Below, piece after piece: positions 10,090-36,427 of a stretch of 64,000 bases of DNA. The stretch lies in NCBI GenBank assembly GCA_022410635.1, contig JAJVDF010000457.1, positions 487,420 to 551,419 on the forward strand, given 5' to 3'. How positions within the stretch are numbered: the first letter of the stretch is position 1; each line of letters begins with the position of its first letter. Both the position numbers and the translations under genes were made by a program. Origin of the DNA: Tretioscincus oriximinensis. Lineage: Eukaryota; Chordata; Lepidosauria; Squamata; Gymnophthalmidae. The notes under the pieces are model-generated. The model ran no database searches. It was not told where the DNA came from and saw nothing but the letters and a program-made list of their open reading frames with translations.

Positions 10090-13000
10090 ATTTGGTTAAA
10101 ATAATCACTTGGCATTTCATTTTTAAAAAATTCAAACAAACAGGTATTTATTAAATTTATTTGAAATTGATTGATGTAACCATACTCTGGTTAATCATAA
10201 CACTCTGAAACGTGCAGCAAGATCGTCCTTTCACATCCTGCAAAAATGTTTGAAATCAGTATGCTACAGCAGCTATCTTCTGCTACAGTACAGAGTATTG
10301 GATTGCCCTTATTGACCCAAAGGCCTGTGTTCATGCCCTTCTGACTTTATTAATAATAAATATCAGCACATTTCCTTTATGATGTGTGTACATTTCACTG
10401 CAGTATGAGAATACTGAAATGCCAGCTGTCTGGAGCTTGGGCTGAATTTAATACAATTCATTGCTCATGTCTTGAACTTAATAGGAAAATGATTAATGGC
10501 AGGCAGAACAGAGAAAAAAAATATGGGGGATTATATATCATTTCCAGATTTGGAAGTTGTTTGGATGAAGATGCACTAATTACTTTGATCATTCACTGTT
10601 TGCATAGATCACTCACTGATCACATAGAGCAATTTGGGGGCATTCCTTTACCAAGGTGCACCTCATATGCAGAAGCACAAAGAAATGATCACATCAAACA
10701 AGTTAAAAAAGAAGCCCTCATGTTTTATGTACCTATCTACTACTGGAGGCTGTCACTTTCCATTCTCACCTCTCATTAGCTATCAGTCGTCTGATCAGTT
10801 GTCAGGTACAGTCCTATCTGATCCAAAATCCAAGTCATCTGATAATTTTACATCTGCAAAAAGAAAGCACACATAGAGGCCTCAGGACATGGTAAACTTT
10901 TTTTAATATATATTTTACATTAGTCCCTTGAATCTCAATATTGTAAGGGCATGTGCTGAGCATAAAAGATATGCTAAGGTACACAAGAAGCCAGAGAGAA
11001 ATGTGTTTTTCCACCACAGCTTTATCCTATAAAATAATGAACATTTGCAATGTATTTCTACTCAGACGTACGACTGAATTTTTGGCTGAAAGAGACTCAC
11101 TTGGTTGATTTATTTGTGTGGCCAACTGGAATGTAAAACAATGACGTGTGGCATGAAATCAAACACCCAAGATGTGGGTTGTCATTTACCACAAGGGAAT
11201 AAAACAGCAATGCTCAAGCTTCTATTGTATTTTTTTGATCAAGACATTACTGATTTTGAGAGCTTTGATTGCTGATAACTGTTTGGATACCTAAAACATC
11301 ACATATGACATCTCCCTGAATGATTTGCTAAAGAAGCAGAAGCGTAAGCGGTCAATAAACTACCCAGCATGGGAGATACTTAAAGGAAATTGTCAAAGCA
11401 TTGAGAGGTGTAGCTATCATAATTTGGGAGGTGCTGCATTAAGCATTACAAACTATTTGGAAATCAGAGCTGCTATTTTGATCCCAGCCTCTTCTCAGAA
11501 GTAGGCAATGGCATTCACTTATCTCCCTTCCACCTCCCAAGCTGTGTAGTGGTGCCATGCAGTCAAACAGAAGTCAGTCTTCACTCTGTGGTACCCAGAA
11601 ACAAGAAGATTCCAGAGAAATCATAAGAAGAGAATGAAGGAACAAACTGACTATGGGCAATGAAAAATCCTATGAGACTCATCCATGTTGATTCCCTTTC
11701 CTCATGTTCAGGTAACCATTTCAATTCAGGCAAGATGGTACGTACCAGAGGCAGCTGGTGCAGTTTGGGGCTGGGGGGAAGGGGCGCAGGTTCCTCCAGC
11801 CTTGGCAAAGTTAGGAAAGCGTCTGGAAGGAGGCACATTCAGGCACTTACCAGTTTCTCTCTCAGTCTGCAAGTCAAATGTCAATACAAAATGGCACCTC
11901 TACGGAACCTGAGAGACTGTAGNCTCTCCTAGGCAGTCCTCCCATTGGTTCAGGGATTGGCAACCCCTTTTACCAATTAAAAAAGCTGCCTGGAGCTTTT
12001 TGATTTGTTGGCAGCTCCTCTATGAAAGGAGATTTTATAATTGATTTTAATCTCCGAGTGTTTGCTGAACCCAACGAACACAGTGGCCAGCCACCACTGG
12101 TACATACACTAAACTTCAGCTGACCCATATCTGTTAACCCTATATTTCTGTCATGCATTTACTGTTATTACATAGTTGACCTCAAAATCCTAATTACAAA
12201 TATATTTTTACTTAGGTACAAAAAAAAAAGCAGTGGAAACAAAATATTTAACAGAGCAGACAAATTGTTTTCTCAGGATTCCCAAAAGCCTGTATCTTGG
12301 CAGGATACGGTTATACCACTTGCTTGTTGCTAGGGAAACAAACCCAGGAGTATATGAACAGCTGAACTTCCAATTTTCAAGTCATCAATGGTGTGTGCTT
12401 TTTTCTGTTCTAAGCTGACAGACAAATCCATCAACTTGATAGATATATGTAAGTGGTGATAGCTCTCAAAATGAAAAACCTAAAAGGTAGTCCCTTAATC
12501 AGTGTTTTGTGTATGTGGATTTGCATACAAGTATGCTTCCATTTATGGAACATGCCTATAAAAACTTTGCAGTTATAAAAATGATCATGAAATAAAATAG
12601 AGCTTTTCTCATAGTTACTCTATATTAGACCCCCGATGGAGGTTTAAAAATGATTTTTAAAATAGATTATTATAAATAAGGATGTTTAACGGTATGTTCC
12701 TGTGCAGTTAGTTAGGAATGTATATTTAAAACATTAGCATTGATAAGACTTGTTACAAATCATACAGACTAAACCCAGTTCAAACATATGTAAGGACATC
12801 ATATATTTGAGAATAAAGAGATGATGTAGAAGTGATTTTCCTCTTGCAGGTGCAACTTTAGCTAGTTCAGGAATGCAAGGAGTTATCAGATGAAGCATTT
12901 AACTGAACAACATATAGGCAAACTATTTATAAAGTNATTATTTCCTAGTTCATGTTCCGATGGAAATTCAGGAAGCAGGAAACGTAATTGATTGTACATA

Positions 13001-13360
13001 AAATAGTAACTCCAGTCAAATTATCTATAAATAGCCCAGCTTGGTGAAAATCATCTTATCTTTTGCTAAATACTTTGTATTTTAAAACACACACACACAC
13101 AAAATGAACTGAAAGCAACAGCCATGTTATCTGCAGGTTTACTTTCNGTAACTTTAAGACCTAATGCCAATGACACATTAAGCCTGTCACATCTGCTGTA
13201 GAAAGAAGTTTCAGAAGAAGGCCACACTTAAGAATTCCGCAACTTCATTAAGTAGGTCTGANAATATAAATGTCTATTTATCCAGCTTACTGAATATATC
13301 ATGAAGGAAATTGTGGATCCTTCTGCCTCTAATTAAGGACATTAATGTTCTCCTATGATC
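10090..13360. other. Gene-free AT-rich DNA
   Basis: No coding exon is recognised. The 131-codon plus frame at 10384-10779 lacks any family resemblance. A poly-A run and a short AC repeat (13086) are the only simple features. Confidence 0.6.
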
Positions 13361-13363
13361 CAT

Positions 13364-13515
13364 AGAGCCAGTCTGGTGTAATGGTTAGAGTATCACTCTA
13401 ATCTGGAAGTCTAGGGTTTCAATTCTGTACTCCCCCATGAAGCCACCTGGGTGACCTTGGGCTAGTCATAGTTCTTAAAGCTCTCTCAGCCACACATACT
13501 TTACAAGGTTTGAAG
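13364..13515 (+). mobile_element. Second tRNA-derived SINE family (Sauria/Squam-like), fragment
   Basis: It begins AGAGCCAGTCTGGTGTAATG (A-box-like), has a diverged B box, then CCACCTGGGTGACCTTGGG. The family name is from memory of squamate SINEs; the assignment to a named family is tentative. Confidence 0.6.
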
Positions 13516-14124
13516 AGAACAGAAAGTTATGTCTGCCACATTTCAGATTGAGGAAAACTCCTGAATTAAGACATGGGGTGAAAAGTAAAGTAAAAGATCA
13601 GTTCCACTAATTTAATTTGATCTTGGTTGACATGTAACACTGGATTATGAAGCTGTGCTCTAGGGTTCCTTGGAAGGTTTGATGGAGTTCCACAAATAGC
13701 AGTGACCTAAAAGCAAACTATCAGGACAATTTTTTCCTCCATGGTATATCTTACTCAGTAATGTAACAACATATAGTTCAATAGCATCCGTTTGACATAG
13801 GGCTGCAGTGTGTACAAGAGGAAATCTTTATGCTCGAACAATTTTTAAAGTTTGAAACGTCTGCTGAACTTTCTAGTTGTACAGTTGTTTTCTTCCATGT
13901 CTCAATAGCTTTTAATTAGCTGAATATCACTTCTGAGGGCTCCAGTTAACAACACCCACTGAGTTACTTTCCACAAATCTATCATTTATATTTGAACCCA
14001 CTGACTCCTTTGTGGCAACATAAGCTGCAAGCATTCTTTAAAACAAAATATTGGTGTGGAGTGACAAAACCTTCGAGAAAAAAGCATTGCATTTACTCAG
14101 CTCATGCTGACCAACATTTATTTA

Positions 14125-14430
14125 GAAGAAGAAGAAGAACTTGGTTCTTATACCCCGCTTTTCTCACCTTTCAAAGGGACTCAAAGCGGCTTACAAGGGT
14201 ATTTTGCCCAGAGGCTTACATTCTATCTTCCCCACTAGACTCTGGTGGTTCCCATGTATCTACTTGCAGTCAGCTGCAATTTCTTGCAATTCATGCTTTC
14301 GAATAGCTGGGTTGGCTAGAGCTACAGGCTAGTGGAAGGTGCTCACCCCTCCCCACGTCCAACACAGGGCTTCGAAACCCCATCTCCCAGCTAAGAGACG
14401 GATTCCTTAGCGACTGAGGTATCCATGCCT
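14125..14430 (-). mobile_element. tRNA-derived SINE (TTC-tail type), near full length
   Basis: The tRNA-like head (TACCTCAGTCGCTAAGG, B-box-like GGGTTTCGAAGCCC) is near 14430. The body runs through GAGTCCCTTTGAAAGGTGAG to the TTCTTCTTC tail at 14125. It matches the copy at 62198 almost throughout. Confidence 0.85.
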
Positions 14431-14748
14431 TTAAATCCTTTTTCTTTTTTTTACATTGTACTCAAGCAGGAAGAAAAATAGGGTATGGCATCATATGCTT
14501 GAGGAAGGTTTGCATACCTTGCTAAGCCCACCTTGGCCCTTTTCACATTTCTCTTCAGAAAAGTTCCAGGCATATTATGGGAATACTGCATTCACACCTT
14601 ATTCCACTCCTGCAACCACAAATTACCTGCCTAAACAAGGTGAGCAGAGAGGAGAAGGGACATTTCACCTGCCCTGGCAAGGAACTGACTCATTCTATTC
14701 TCCTCTCAACTGCCAGAAAACAGTTTCCATCTTACCTGTTGTCCTTTC

Positions 14749-14800
<52 letters not shown>

Positions 14801-14879
14801 GTTTGCTGTGTTTTATTGTTAACCATCTTGAGACCTTCGGGTATAGGGTGGTAAAAAAATGTAAATAAATAAATAAACT
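14749..14879 (+). repeat. (AAT)n microsatellite and L2-like tail
   Basis: About 17 AAT units at 14749-14800 precede GAGACCTTCGGGTATAGGGT and an AAATAAATAAATAA end, the same terminal motif seen at ~47960. Confidence 0.75.
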
Positions 14880-15178
14880 GTCCTGAAGTATTATGGCCGA
14901 CTCTTTAAGATCTATCTGGTGTAGACAGTTTAAAAGCTGTTTACAAGCAGTGTTGTGGTGGGATTCGTTTGTTTGCAACACTTCCAGATGTTGTAAGGCA
15001 TGGGTTTTGTAAGTTTGGTTCAGCTCCCCAAGCCCTGAAGACATACACTTGAAGGCTCACTCCACCACATGTGCCAGATTTAACATCTTCATGGCGAGGT
15101 TTGGATAGGATGTCTAATCCCAGAACAATCCACCAAAAGCAGAACATAAAAGTATGCCATTGCTATTCTTAGTGTAGT

Positions 15179-15545
15179 TAGAACATAAGAGGAGCCCTAC
15201 TGAATGAGGCCGGAACCATCTAGTCCAGCATTCTCACACAGAAGCCCACCAATTACATCTGGGCAAAATCTTCCACTGTTCTCAACATTCTGCAAATGGC
15301 ATTTCAGAAATACTGTCTGTTGCTCCATCTTGGAGGCAATATCAAAACATCCATCCCAGTAGCTGTTTATGCCCTTGGCTTCCATGAACATGTCTAATCC
15401 TGTCTTAAAGCTATCCAGGCTGCTAGCTGCCACCGCCTCTTCTGGAAATAAATTCNATAGGCCAATGACCCTCTTGGCGAAAAAATACTTTCCTTTGTCT
15501 GTCCTCACTCTTCTGCTCATCAGTTTCAAGGAATGTTCCAGTTTA
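15179..15545 (-). mobile_element. CR1-type LINE 3' end
   Basis: The minus strand encodes FAKRVIGL-NLFPEEAVAAS and SLDSFKTGLDMFMEAKG and ends TCTTATGTTC. It is about 220 bp past the MRPL3 polyadenylation signals. Confidence 0.85.
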
Positions 15546-15761
15546 TTCTATCTTGGTTTTGACTGGTTTGGATTGCCTACAGAAGCAATTCTGAACAGGA
15601 AAATGTGGATCTTGTCTATATTTGCAAGTTATGGAGGGATGTAGGATGCTTTTGTTACCTCCTTTATCATCTGGAACAATAACAGTAATAAAGAAGCTTC
15701 TAAAATAATTGTTTCTAAACATTTTTGGATGCACATTTTCCTACAGTGTTTTTTCTCATTT

Positions 15762-16256
15762 TTTATTTTATTTTCCAATTTTACACTGCTAGATTAGAAG
15801 AATTTTTTAGATCTCTTCTGTGTGGAAAACATAAACCACATTTTTACCTTGGCTCACTCGTTCAGCCATGACTTAGTGATGTTCAATCAGTGAAAGTAAG
15901 ACTTTTAAAAATAGTTCAAAACAGTCATACAATATCCAAAGTATTTTCCCCCTTTTAATAAAGCAAACAATTATGTAGAACAAAACATCTATTTTACATG
16001 ATAACTAAAGGAAAAAAGTTCCAATATATTCCATTACCAACAATTTAGACAGCTCTGGTTTTTTAAAATTATTTTTTGTGTATCAAGTCTTAATAACCAA
16101 CCAGTAATAAACAAAACATTTGGGNAAAAAAATCAGTCACTGAGGAGTGCCTGAGCAGATGGATCATATCCACACAAATTGGATGAATGTTTGTTTTGCA
16201 CCTCCAGGTTGGCGTTCTTGATGGAAAAACATCCCAGTTCTCCATGATGCTGGCAG
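15762..16256 (-). terminator. MRPL3: MRPL3 3' UTR with polyadenylation signals
   Basis: On the minus strand the first AATAAA hexamers after the stop lie at 15762-15767 and 15767-15772 in an A/T-rich stretch, about 490 nt downstream. No closer hexamer was seen. The end of the transcript is inferred from these signals only. Confidence 0.5.
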
Positions 16257-29885
<13,629 letters not shown>

Positions 29886-30598
29886 CGTCGCCGCGGCTCT
29901 CTCCCTTTGCAAGCACGAGCGGAACTACAGACGCGAGAGTCGTCAGGCCGGGAAAAAAATCCACGGGCGCACATTCCGGCTGCACTTCCGTTCTGGATCT
30001 CTACCATAGAGAAAAGCAATTCCTCTATTTTTGATGGGACCGTGGCACCGATAGAGCTTACCTGAAAAGCGCAGTTTTGTCTCGCGCGCCCCCTAATGGG
30101 GGGAAGATCTTTCTGCAGAAATAAAGGCACTGCTGATTCCGTTTAAACGAAAAGGCGCGCATATATTATAAATAGCTATTAATTAGAAAGATTGCATTTT
30201 TTAAAAAAACAGGTTAAGGACACGTGCAGCTAATGGGCAGGGAAAAGAGGAAATTTCAACCCTACTTCTGGCTTTAATGGAGATGCAAAACAGGAAATTT
30301 TTTTAACAAATTATGCTTATAATGTTTTTAACATCTGCTGAAAGAAATTCCCTCTTTGTCCACATCCGTTAAACCTGCATTCCTTTTGTCCTGACTTTTT
30401 ATTTTATTTTAGGGCAATCCTATCTGAATTTGCGAGCCATTGCTGGAAAAATGGCTAATGAATTGTGAATGTTACTATTGCATTGTACTGTCAAGGCCAG
30501 CTCAGGCCATCTTTGATATCCAAGCTAATCAAGGAGAATGAAGCCAACATGGCCAGTGGAAAAGGAGTTGGGTCTCTTTGAGGTATAAGTTCCTCATA

Positions 30599-30611
30599 TA
30601 GGCTGACCCCC

Positions 30612-30642
<31 letters not shown>

Positions 30643-30813
30643 AAAACACGTTTTGGGGGTGCCTCCCGGTTTTTTCTGAGGAAAAAAAATTTAAAAAACA
30701 AAAAAAATGTGGAAAAAAATCTTTTTTTTGAAATAAATTTCCTCAGAAAAAACTGGGAGGCACCCCAAAACTGGGTTTTTAACCCACCCACCCCAAAAGG
30801 GGTCAGCCTATAT
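30599..30813. mobile_element. Palindromic TA-flanked MITE (GGCTGACC family), copy 1
   Basis: The arms begin TAGGCTGACC and end GGTCAGCCTA, with GGGGTGCCTCCCGG against CTGGGAGGCACCCC and a CCTCAG/CTGAGG inner stem. The inverted symmetry extends outward (TTCCTCATA / TATGAGGAA). It contains a TG dinucleotide run. Confidence 0.75.
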
Positions 30814-30837
30814 GAGGAACTGATATCTCGAAGGCTG

Positions 30838-31113
30838 ACCAGCTGTAGACTGACCAGATGACCCCCTTTTTTGGGAGCGGGGAGAAACCCGGTTTTGGAG
30901 TGCCTCACGGTTTTTGTTGAGGAAAATCTTTTTCAAAAAAAGATTTTTTTTCAATTTTTTTTTTCCTCAGAAAACACCGGGAGGCACCTTTTGGAGGGAT
31001 TGAAAACCCGGTTTTGGCATGTCTCCCGTTTTTTGCTGAGGAAAAAAAAACTTTTTTTGAAAAAAAATTTCCTCAGCAAAAACTGGGATCACCTGGTCAG
31101 CCGACTCATAACA
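30838..31113. mobile_element. Palindromic MITE (GGCTGACC family), composite copy 2
   Basis: Several alternating arms (ACTGACCAGATGACCCCC, TGCCTCACGG, GGGAGGCACC, CCTGGTCAGCC) suggest at least one and a half elements nested or tandem next to copy 1. Confidence 0.6.
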
Positions 31114-34100
31114 GTATTAGGTGGTGCCAGGTAATGTTCATTTGGTACCTTGGGAACAGAGAAGAACTTTATGTGGCTCTCCATGATAGCCCAATAGTCA
31201 CAATACGTTTTGTATGGGATCTCTAGCATTGGGGAATCTGAGAAAGATTAGGCTGCTGTTTGAATATTTTCCAACATTTTTCTGATCTGTTAAGGGTTTT
31301 TCTCTGATGAGGTGACTTTGGAGTTTACTAGAATTTAGGACTCTTGTTTTTTCCCCAGTAACTCAGCTGAACAATTGTAGCAACTGAAGAACCAAATGCA
31401 AACACAGTGTAAGTGTTATAGTACATCATACATACAGTATGTGAAGGACATTCTGAGCAGAAACTGTAGAAATGCAATTGGAGAAAGATGACTAAGGTGG
31501 GGCTAGAAAGATTACAGTCTATAATTGCATTACTTGTCACACAGGTTTTCTTAAGTGGGAAGGGTGATAAAATGACACTGTTTTTCACACTGTTTTCTAA
31601 CCGAATGCTCTTTTTTCTTTCCCTACCTAACAGTAAAGGCAATTGCTTTCAGCTGATTAAATCTTAAAGTCTTTTAGATGGCTGTGCACTGGAGGGAGCA
31701 NCAGAAATGTCAAAAAGGACAGGTATAGGATGACATAGAAAATGGAGGGAAGGCTTACTGACCATTTTTAGATTTAATTTCATTGTAGGGAGATTTTCGT
31801 TGCCTAGTTACCAGATAAAAACGTCTGCCTACTAGGGCTGCAAAGTTTGCCTCTATCATGCTAGCCCCTGAAATCTTCCATTTCCCTATCTAGTGGTGGT
31901 CCTGAAATACTTCCATGATGGTAGAACAGTAAGATTTTTATTGGCAATTTTGCTTTGGCATTGGCGTTCACATTTTTTTNAAAAAAATGCTATAATGATG
32001 TGCCTCACATAATTGCAAGAATCCAGCAATAGTAGCACCGAAAAGGGCTGTCATTATGCCTTTTTCTACTAGCGTGTTTATGTAGCATCAGAGGCGAAAT
32101 GTCCTCACTTTGGGCTATGACANTGCCATCAGCACATTGCTTGCCAGAGTTCTGAGAACTGCCAAGACCTTCAGTGCAAAGGCTAGGAGGTCAATCACCA
32201 ACATTTCCCACTTAAATTCATACTAGAAAAAGCAACGGAGGAATTGAAAACTTCCTCTTGCAAACTCACATAACTTGGGTGAGTTTAAAAGTGAGAGGGT
32301 TTTCCTTGAATTTCACCACCTGCAACAAGGGGTAATAGTAACCGATGACAGAAGGGATACAAATCAGCCAATCACAAGCTAGGATTTATGGCAGAGGTTC
32401 CTGGGAGATGTAACCAAATTTATGGGGAGGAAAGATGATCTCTTTGTGTTTGTGGATGGCCAACAATGATAACGTAAATCCATTACAGCATTATATAAAG
32501 AAATAACACTACAAAAGCAACCATCTGGATTCATTCTGAAAATGCCTTGTGGAATGTATCACCATCTGTCATCATGTCACATTGAATATGATCCCTACTA
32601 ATACATATAGGACAACTAAAAGCGTGGTGTAATTAAATTCTCATAATGTTGGAATTAAAATAAACGAATTCTAAAATTAAACCACAAGATGAAATGTCAA
32701 TCAGCTTGGATGGCTTCAAAATATGTTGTTGGAAGAACAGGACCATCAAGATGGCTGGTGGCTGTAGAATATCAGATAGCCATAAATAAAAGTGAGGTGC
32801 TTCTGGAAGCCTTCGAAGAATCACACCTTCGGCAATGTGTTAATAAGTGATTAATTAGAACCAGAACAGCTAGTCAGCTGGACTGCCGCTCTTTTATAGC
32901 AAATCTTTGGTGTCAGCGCCCTTCTAGAATGTTCCCCAGAACTCAGTCAGTGATTCCAAAAGTTTAAATTTGAACTCTCTAAACAGGTAAACAACCAATG
33001 GTCATTTGTTGGACCTGAGTGAAAAATTTCCTATACCTTGTCAAGAAAAGGAGATGCGTCTCTGAAGAATAAATGATAGTGAGCAGGGCAGGAGGTGTAT
33101 TTATGGTTTGCTTGCTGGCTTCGGCATGCAACTAGTTAGTAACATAAGAGAATAAAGTGTTGGACTGGATGGGCCACCCAGGGCTGCATTTAGACAAAAT
33201 ATAGATACTGGTATTACTAGGAAGATATTAATATTTTTATTGCCTCTATTATAAAACTCAGAGTGGCTCAGGGAAGAAGGGGAGTAAACTAACTAACTAA
33301 AGTAAATAAATAAGTAAGAAAGTAAATTACAGCCCATGGGCAAATACAGCCTAAATCTGGCCCTGGGGCCACCAAATCAGTAGAGAATTTCTTATGATCT
33401 ATTTTAACTTCTGTAAATAAGTTTNAGCTAGCTGTTCATACCTGCCTTGTGTCCAAAAGTCAGCACCTAAGATAAAATTAAAATTCCGAGTGCCTTCTGG
33501 CAGGGCATAGTGGGGTCACAGCACCCAAGCTGACACCCCAAATTCTGCTTCACAAATTTGGTGACTTCCTAGCATGGCATGACTCTAAGACCTTACTAAG
33601 GCTTTTAAAGCACTGGAGGCGCAGGGGGGGGGAGGGGTTCAGAGTGCCATGTCAAAGGTGTCGTGCCACATAGGGAAATGAGTTTTTCCCGCTCCCAGTG
33701 CTTTCAAGGACAAAATTAAGGTTTAAAATTTAATTTTGAGAAGTATCCCTCCAAACTCTGCACCTGGGGGCAAAGCCCTATTCATCTCTTCTTGGCTATG
33801 CCACTGTCTTATAGTCCAACTCAGTAATGAAAAAGATTAAAAAATAACTCAGAGACCAGTGGGTTCTCACAGACCAACCTTACTCTATATAGGGTAGACT
33901 GAATTATTATCCTTCAATAATTTTCCTTTTTATTATTTGCTTTATAAATTGCCAGTCTCCATAGTCATTTCTGGTTTAAATTTAAAACTGTCTACTTAAC
34001 TGACTTGATTCTGAGTGAAAAATAGTAACAATTTTCCTTTATGAAAATAGTTATCATTCCCTATTAGAAAGTCACCTAATACTAGAATGACACATTTCTT

Positions 34101-35610
34101 TAGCACACTGTAGATTTGTTTCCGAAAAGCACTGCAAGATACAACCTGAGCACACCATTGGCAAAGCATCCTAAATGAAAGCAACTATGAAAACCCTGAA
34201 GGGGTGGGGTAGGTCTTTTCTTTGTGGGTTCTGGCAATATATTTAACAATTCTCTTCCTTATCCAACACTTTAATATTGTACTAAATTGAGTCACTCTAT
34301 CTAGCACAATGAATTTCAAAGCTAAATCCCTCTGAGCTATGCTCTATTAAGCTTTCAACAGACTGTCTCACATCACCTCATACATTACTTACATTCAGTT
34401 ACACAATGGTCCTTTATGTTAAAATCACTCAAGCAGTTTGGAAGAGGTGATTTTTTTTCCCCTTGCACTTTTGCCTCATTGAGAAAGAACTTAACCATAC
34501 ATTGGAACTAGGATTATTGTTTTTCAGTGTGATATACAGTAATTGGACATAGTGACAGTTTCTGTACAGTATGTGTCGGTGTCTGCCATGAAAGTCAGTC
34601 TGTGTGATCAGAGTCATGATTAGAGGGGTGCATTGTGGCATGTGCCAGGAACTATCCTCAGCCCATGATGAGATAATGAACAGAAGCTGTGTCCCCATGG
34701 AATTCATGCCTGCCTATCTCAAAATGATATAAAGTGATAAATGCGATGAAGCTGCAAGGAAGTAGATTTGGATTAGATACTAGAAAAGGAAGCAGTAATG
34801 TTTAAGGATTTCCTTCTAGTAGTTTGTTGCTGATTTTGTGGTGCGATGTCCTATTTCCTCATGGTTACAAAACTGTGTGGACATTCCTCCCCAACGTCTT
34901 GCCATGCTCCACCACTTTTGAGGAAGAAAGGGCATAATAAAGCTGGTTTCTCTGTCCAAAACAGGGAAAAATACATGGGAAACAGTTTTTGTTATTTAAC
35001 ACATAACACACTCCTTGGAACCTAAGGCATTCACTTGTCTGGTAAAAAGAGGGGGGAAGGGAGAACCAGTGACTAAAGAGAAAAAACATCTCCTGGGAGC
35101 TTATAGGTTCCCAAAGCTTCATGGGATGTTTAGTTTCCTTGCCATTTCACTACAAAGGGCAGTGAAGAAAGGCAAAGCTGTTTAAGCATGTGGACTGCCA
35201 GAAATGATCATGTAAGGTCTTTATTCCGTTAGACTGAAAACTATTGCATCAAAAAGTAGCTGTGTGGATGCACCCTCAGACGTTCAACATGGCAAAACAT
35301 GCATTTGCATGCAAGTTCCTGTACCTGTGCATGGATGACAAGGAGGTTCTCTGAACACAGGTGTAGAGAATGGTAGCTTTTGGGATGGTAGTGGAAGCCA
35401 TCAAGCTTCTTTCTGAGATTGCTTGGGAGTCTAATTTAGAAGGGGGCTGCCAAAGTTGCTTTCCAACTTTTTCAAAAAATCCTAAAACAAGAACGCAGCA
35501 TAATCCTTGCTATTTCTCTTCCTCAGATACAGATTTCATGGTCACAGTCTTCCTTAAAAATGTGAGATTTATTGCAGTTTTAAATTAAATGAAATTGTTT
35601 CCAAACTTAT
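31114..35610. other. Intergenic DNA between MRPL3 and CPNE4
   Basis: It is AT-rich and apparently unique sequence with no gene recognised. Only short decayed repeat pieces appear, such as GGACTGGATGGGCCACCC near 33160. Confidence 0.55.
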
Positions 35611-35618
35611 ATCTAGAC

Positions 35619-36055
35619 CTCTGATGGTGAACCTAGGACACGCGTATCAAAGGTGACACACCAAGACATTTGGGGTGACATGCCACTACCCTGATTAAAT
35701 TAAAATTTAAGAATTAATATAATTTTTAATTTAAAAAATTGGGGGAAAATTCAGCGCACTAAAACCTATAAAAGAAACCAACTGCCTGATGAAGTTCGTA
35801 GTTCTTGNTTGGGCTTGAAGTGTACAAAATAACCAACCTTCAGTTGAAGATTTAGCAAAAGAAATTCACCAAGAAAAAGTCACTAATGTAAAGAATTGTT
35901 TTTGCTTCTTTAATAAATACATACTNATATATCAAAAATATAACTTTTTTTCTAGATTCGAGCTACAAATATCACAGATGTGACACAGCGCACAAGTTAA
36001 ATTATTTATTTCAACCAATTTTGACACACTGAGTGCAAAAGGTTCACTATCACTG
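35619..36055 (+). mobile_element. hAT-type non-autonomous DNA transposon
   Basis: Terminal repeats CTCTGATGGTGAACC and GGTTCACTATCACTG are flanked by a perfect 8-bp duplication ATCTAGAC (35611-35618 and 36056-36063). An 8-bp target duplication is typical of hAT elements. No transposase remains. Confidence 0.85.
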
Positions 36056-36246
36056 ATCTAGACATAATTATGGAAGCAATCCAAACTTTGCTGGCAGATC
36101 TAAGAAAGATTGTAGGAATCCAGCCAGGTTGGAGAAAGTGAATCCTTACTGTTACAAAAAGAACTGATTATGATTAATTGGCATAAACCAAGCTTACACA
36201 ACTTACTGCTTCATTTTTTAATGATACATTAGTGGTCACTTTTATA

Positions 36247-36427
36247 GGCTGACCAGATGACCCCTTTGGGGGGGGGGTTGAAAACCCGGTTTTGNGGTGC
36301 CTCACAGTTTTTTCTGAAGATTTTATTTCCAAAAAAATTTTTTTTGAATTTTTTTTCTTCAGAAAAAAACCAGGAGGCACCCCAAAAACGGGTTTTCAAC
36401 CACCCCCAAAAGGGGTCATCTGACAGC
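36247..36427. mobile_element. Palindromic MITE (GGCTGACC family), copy 3
   Basis: TAGGCTGACCAGATGACCCC at the left pairs with GGGGTCATCTGACAGC at the right, around a TTTT/AAAA-rich centre. Confidence 0.75.

Noticed and set aside
10384..10779. 131-codon plus-strand frame
   Set aside because: No resemblance to any family I know, no splice context and no neighbouring coding signal; length is within chance for a window this large.
1..16000. A further gene downstream of MRPL3, such as the human neighbour NUDT16
   Set aside because: No exon with Nudix-type or other recognisable coding sequence was seen; only retroelement pieces are present.
30055..30070. Donor-like TTTCAG|GTAAGC on the minus strand upstream of MRPL3
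   Set aside because: It could end a non-coding first exon, but no supporting frame or transcript evidence exists and the ATG at 29885 needs no upstream exon.
30594..30908. 104-codon and 81-codon frames on opposite strands at the same place
   Set aside because: They are produced by the palindromic MITE; the two peptides mirror the inverted repeat and not a gene.
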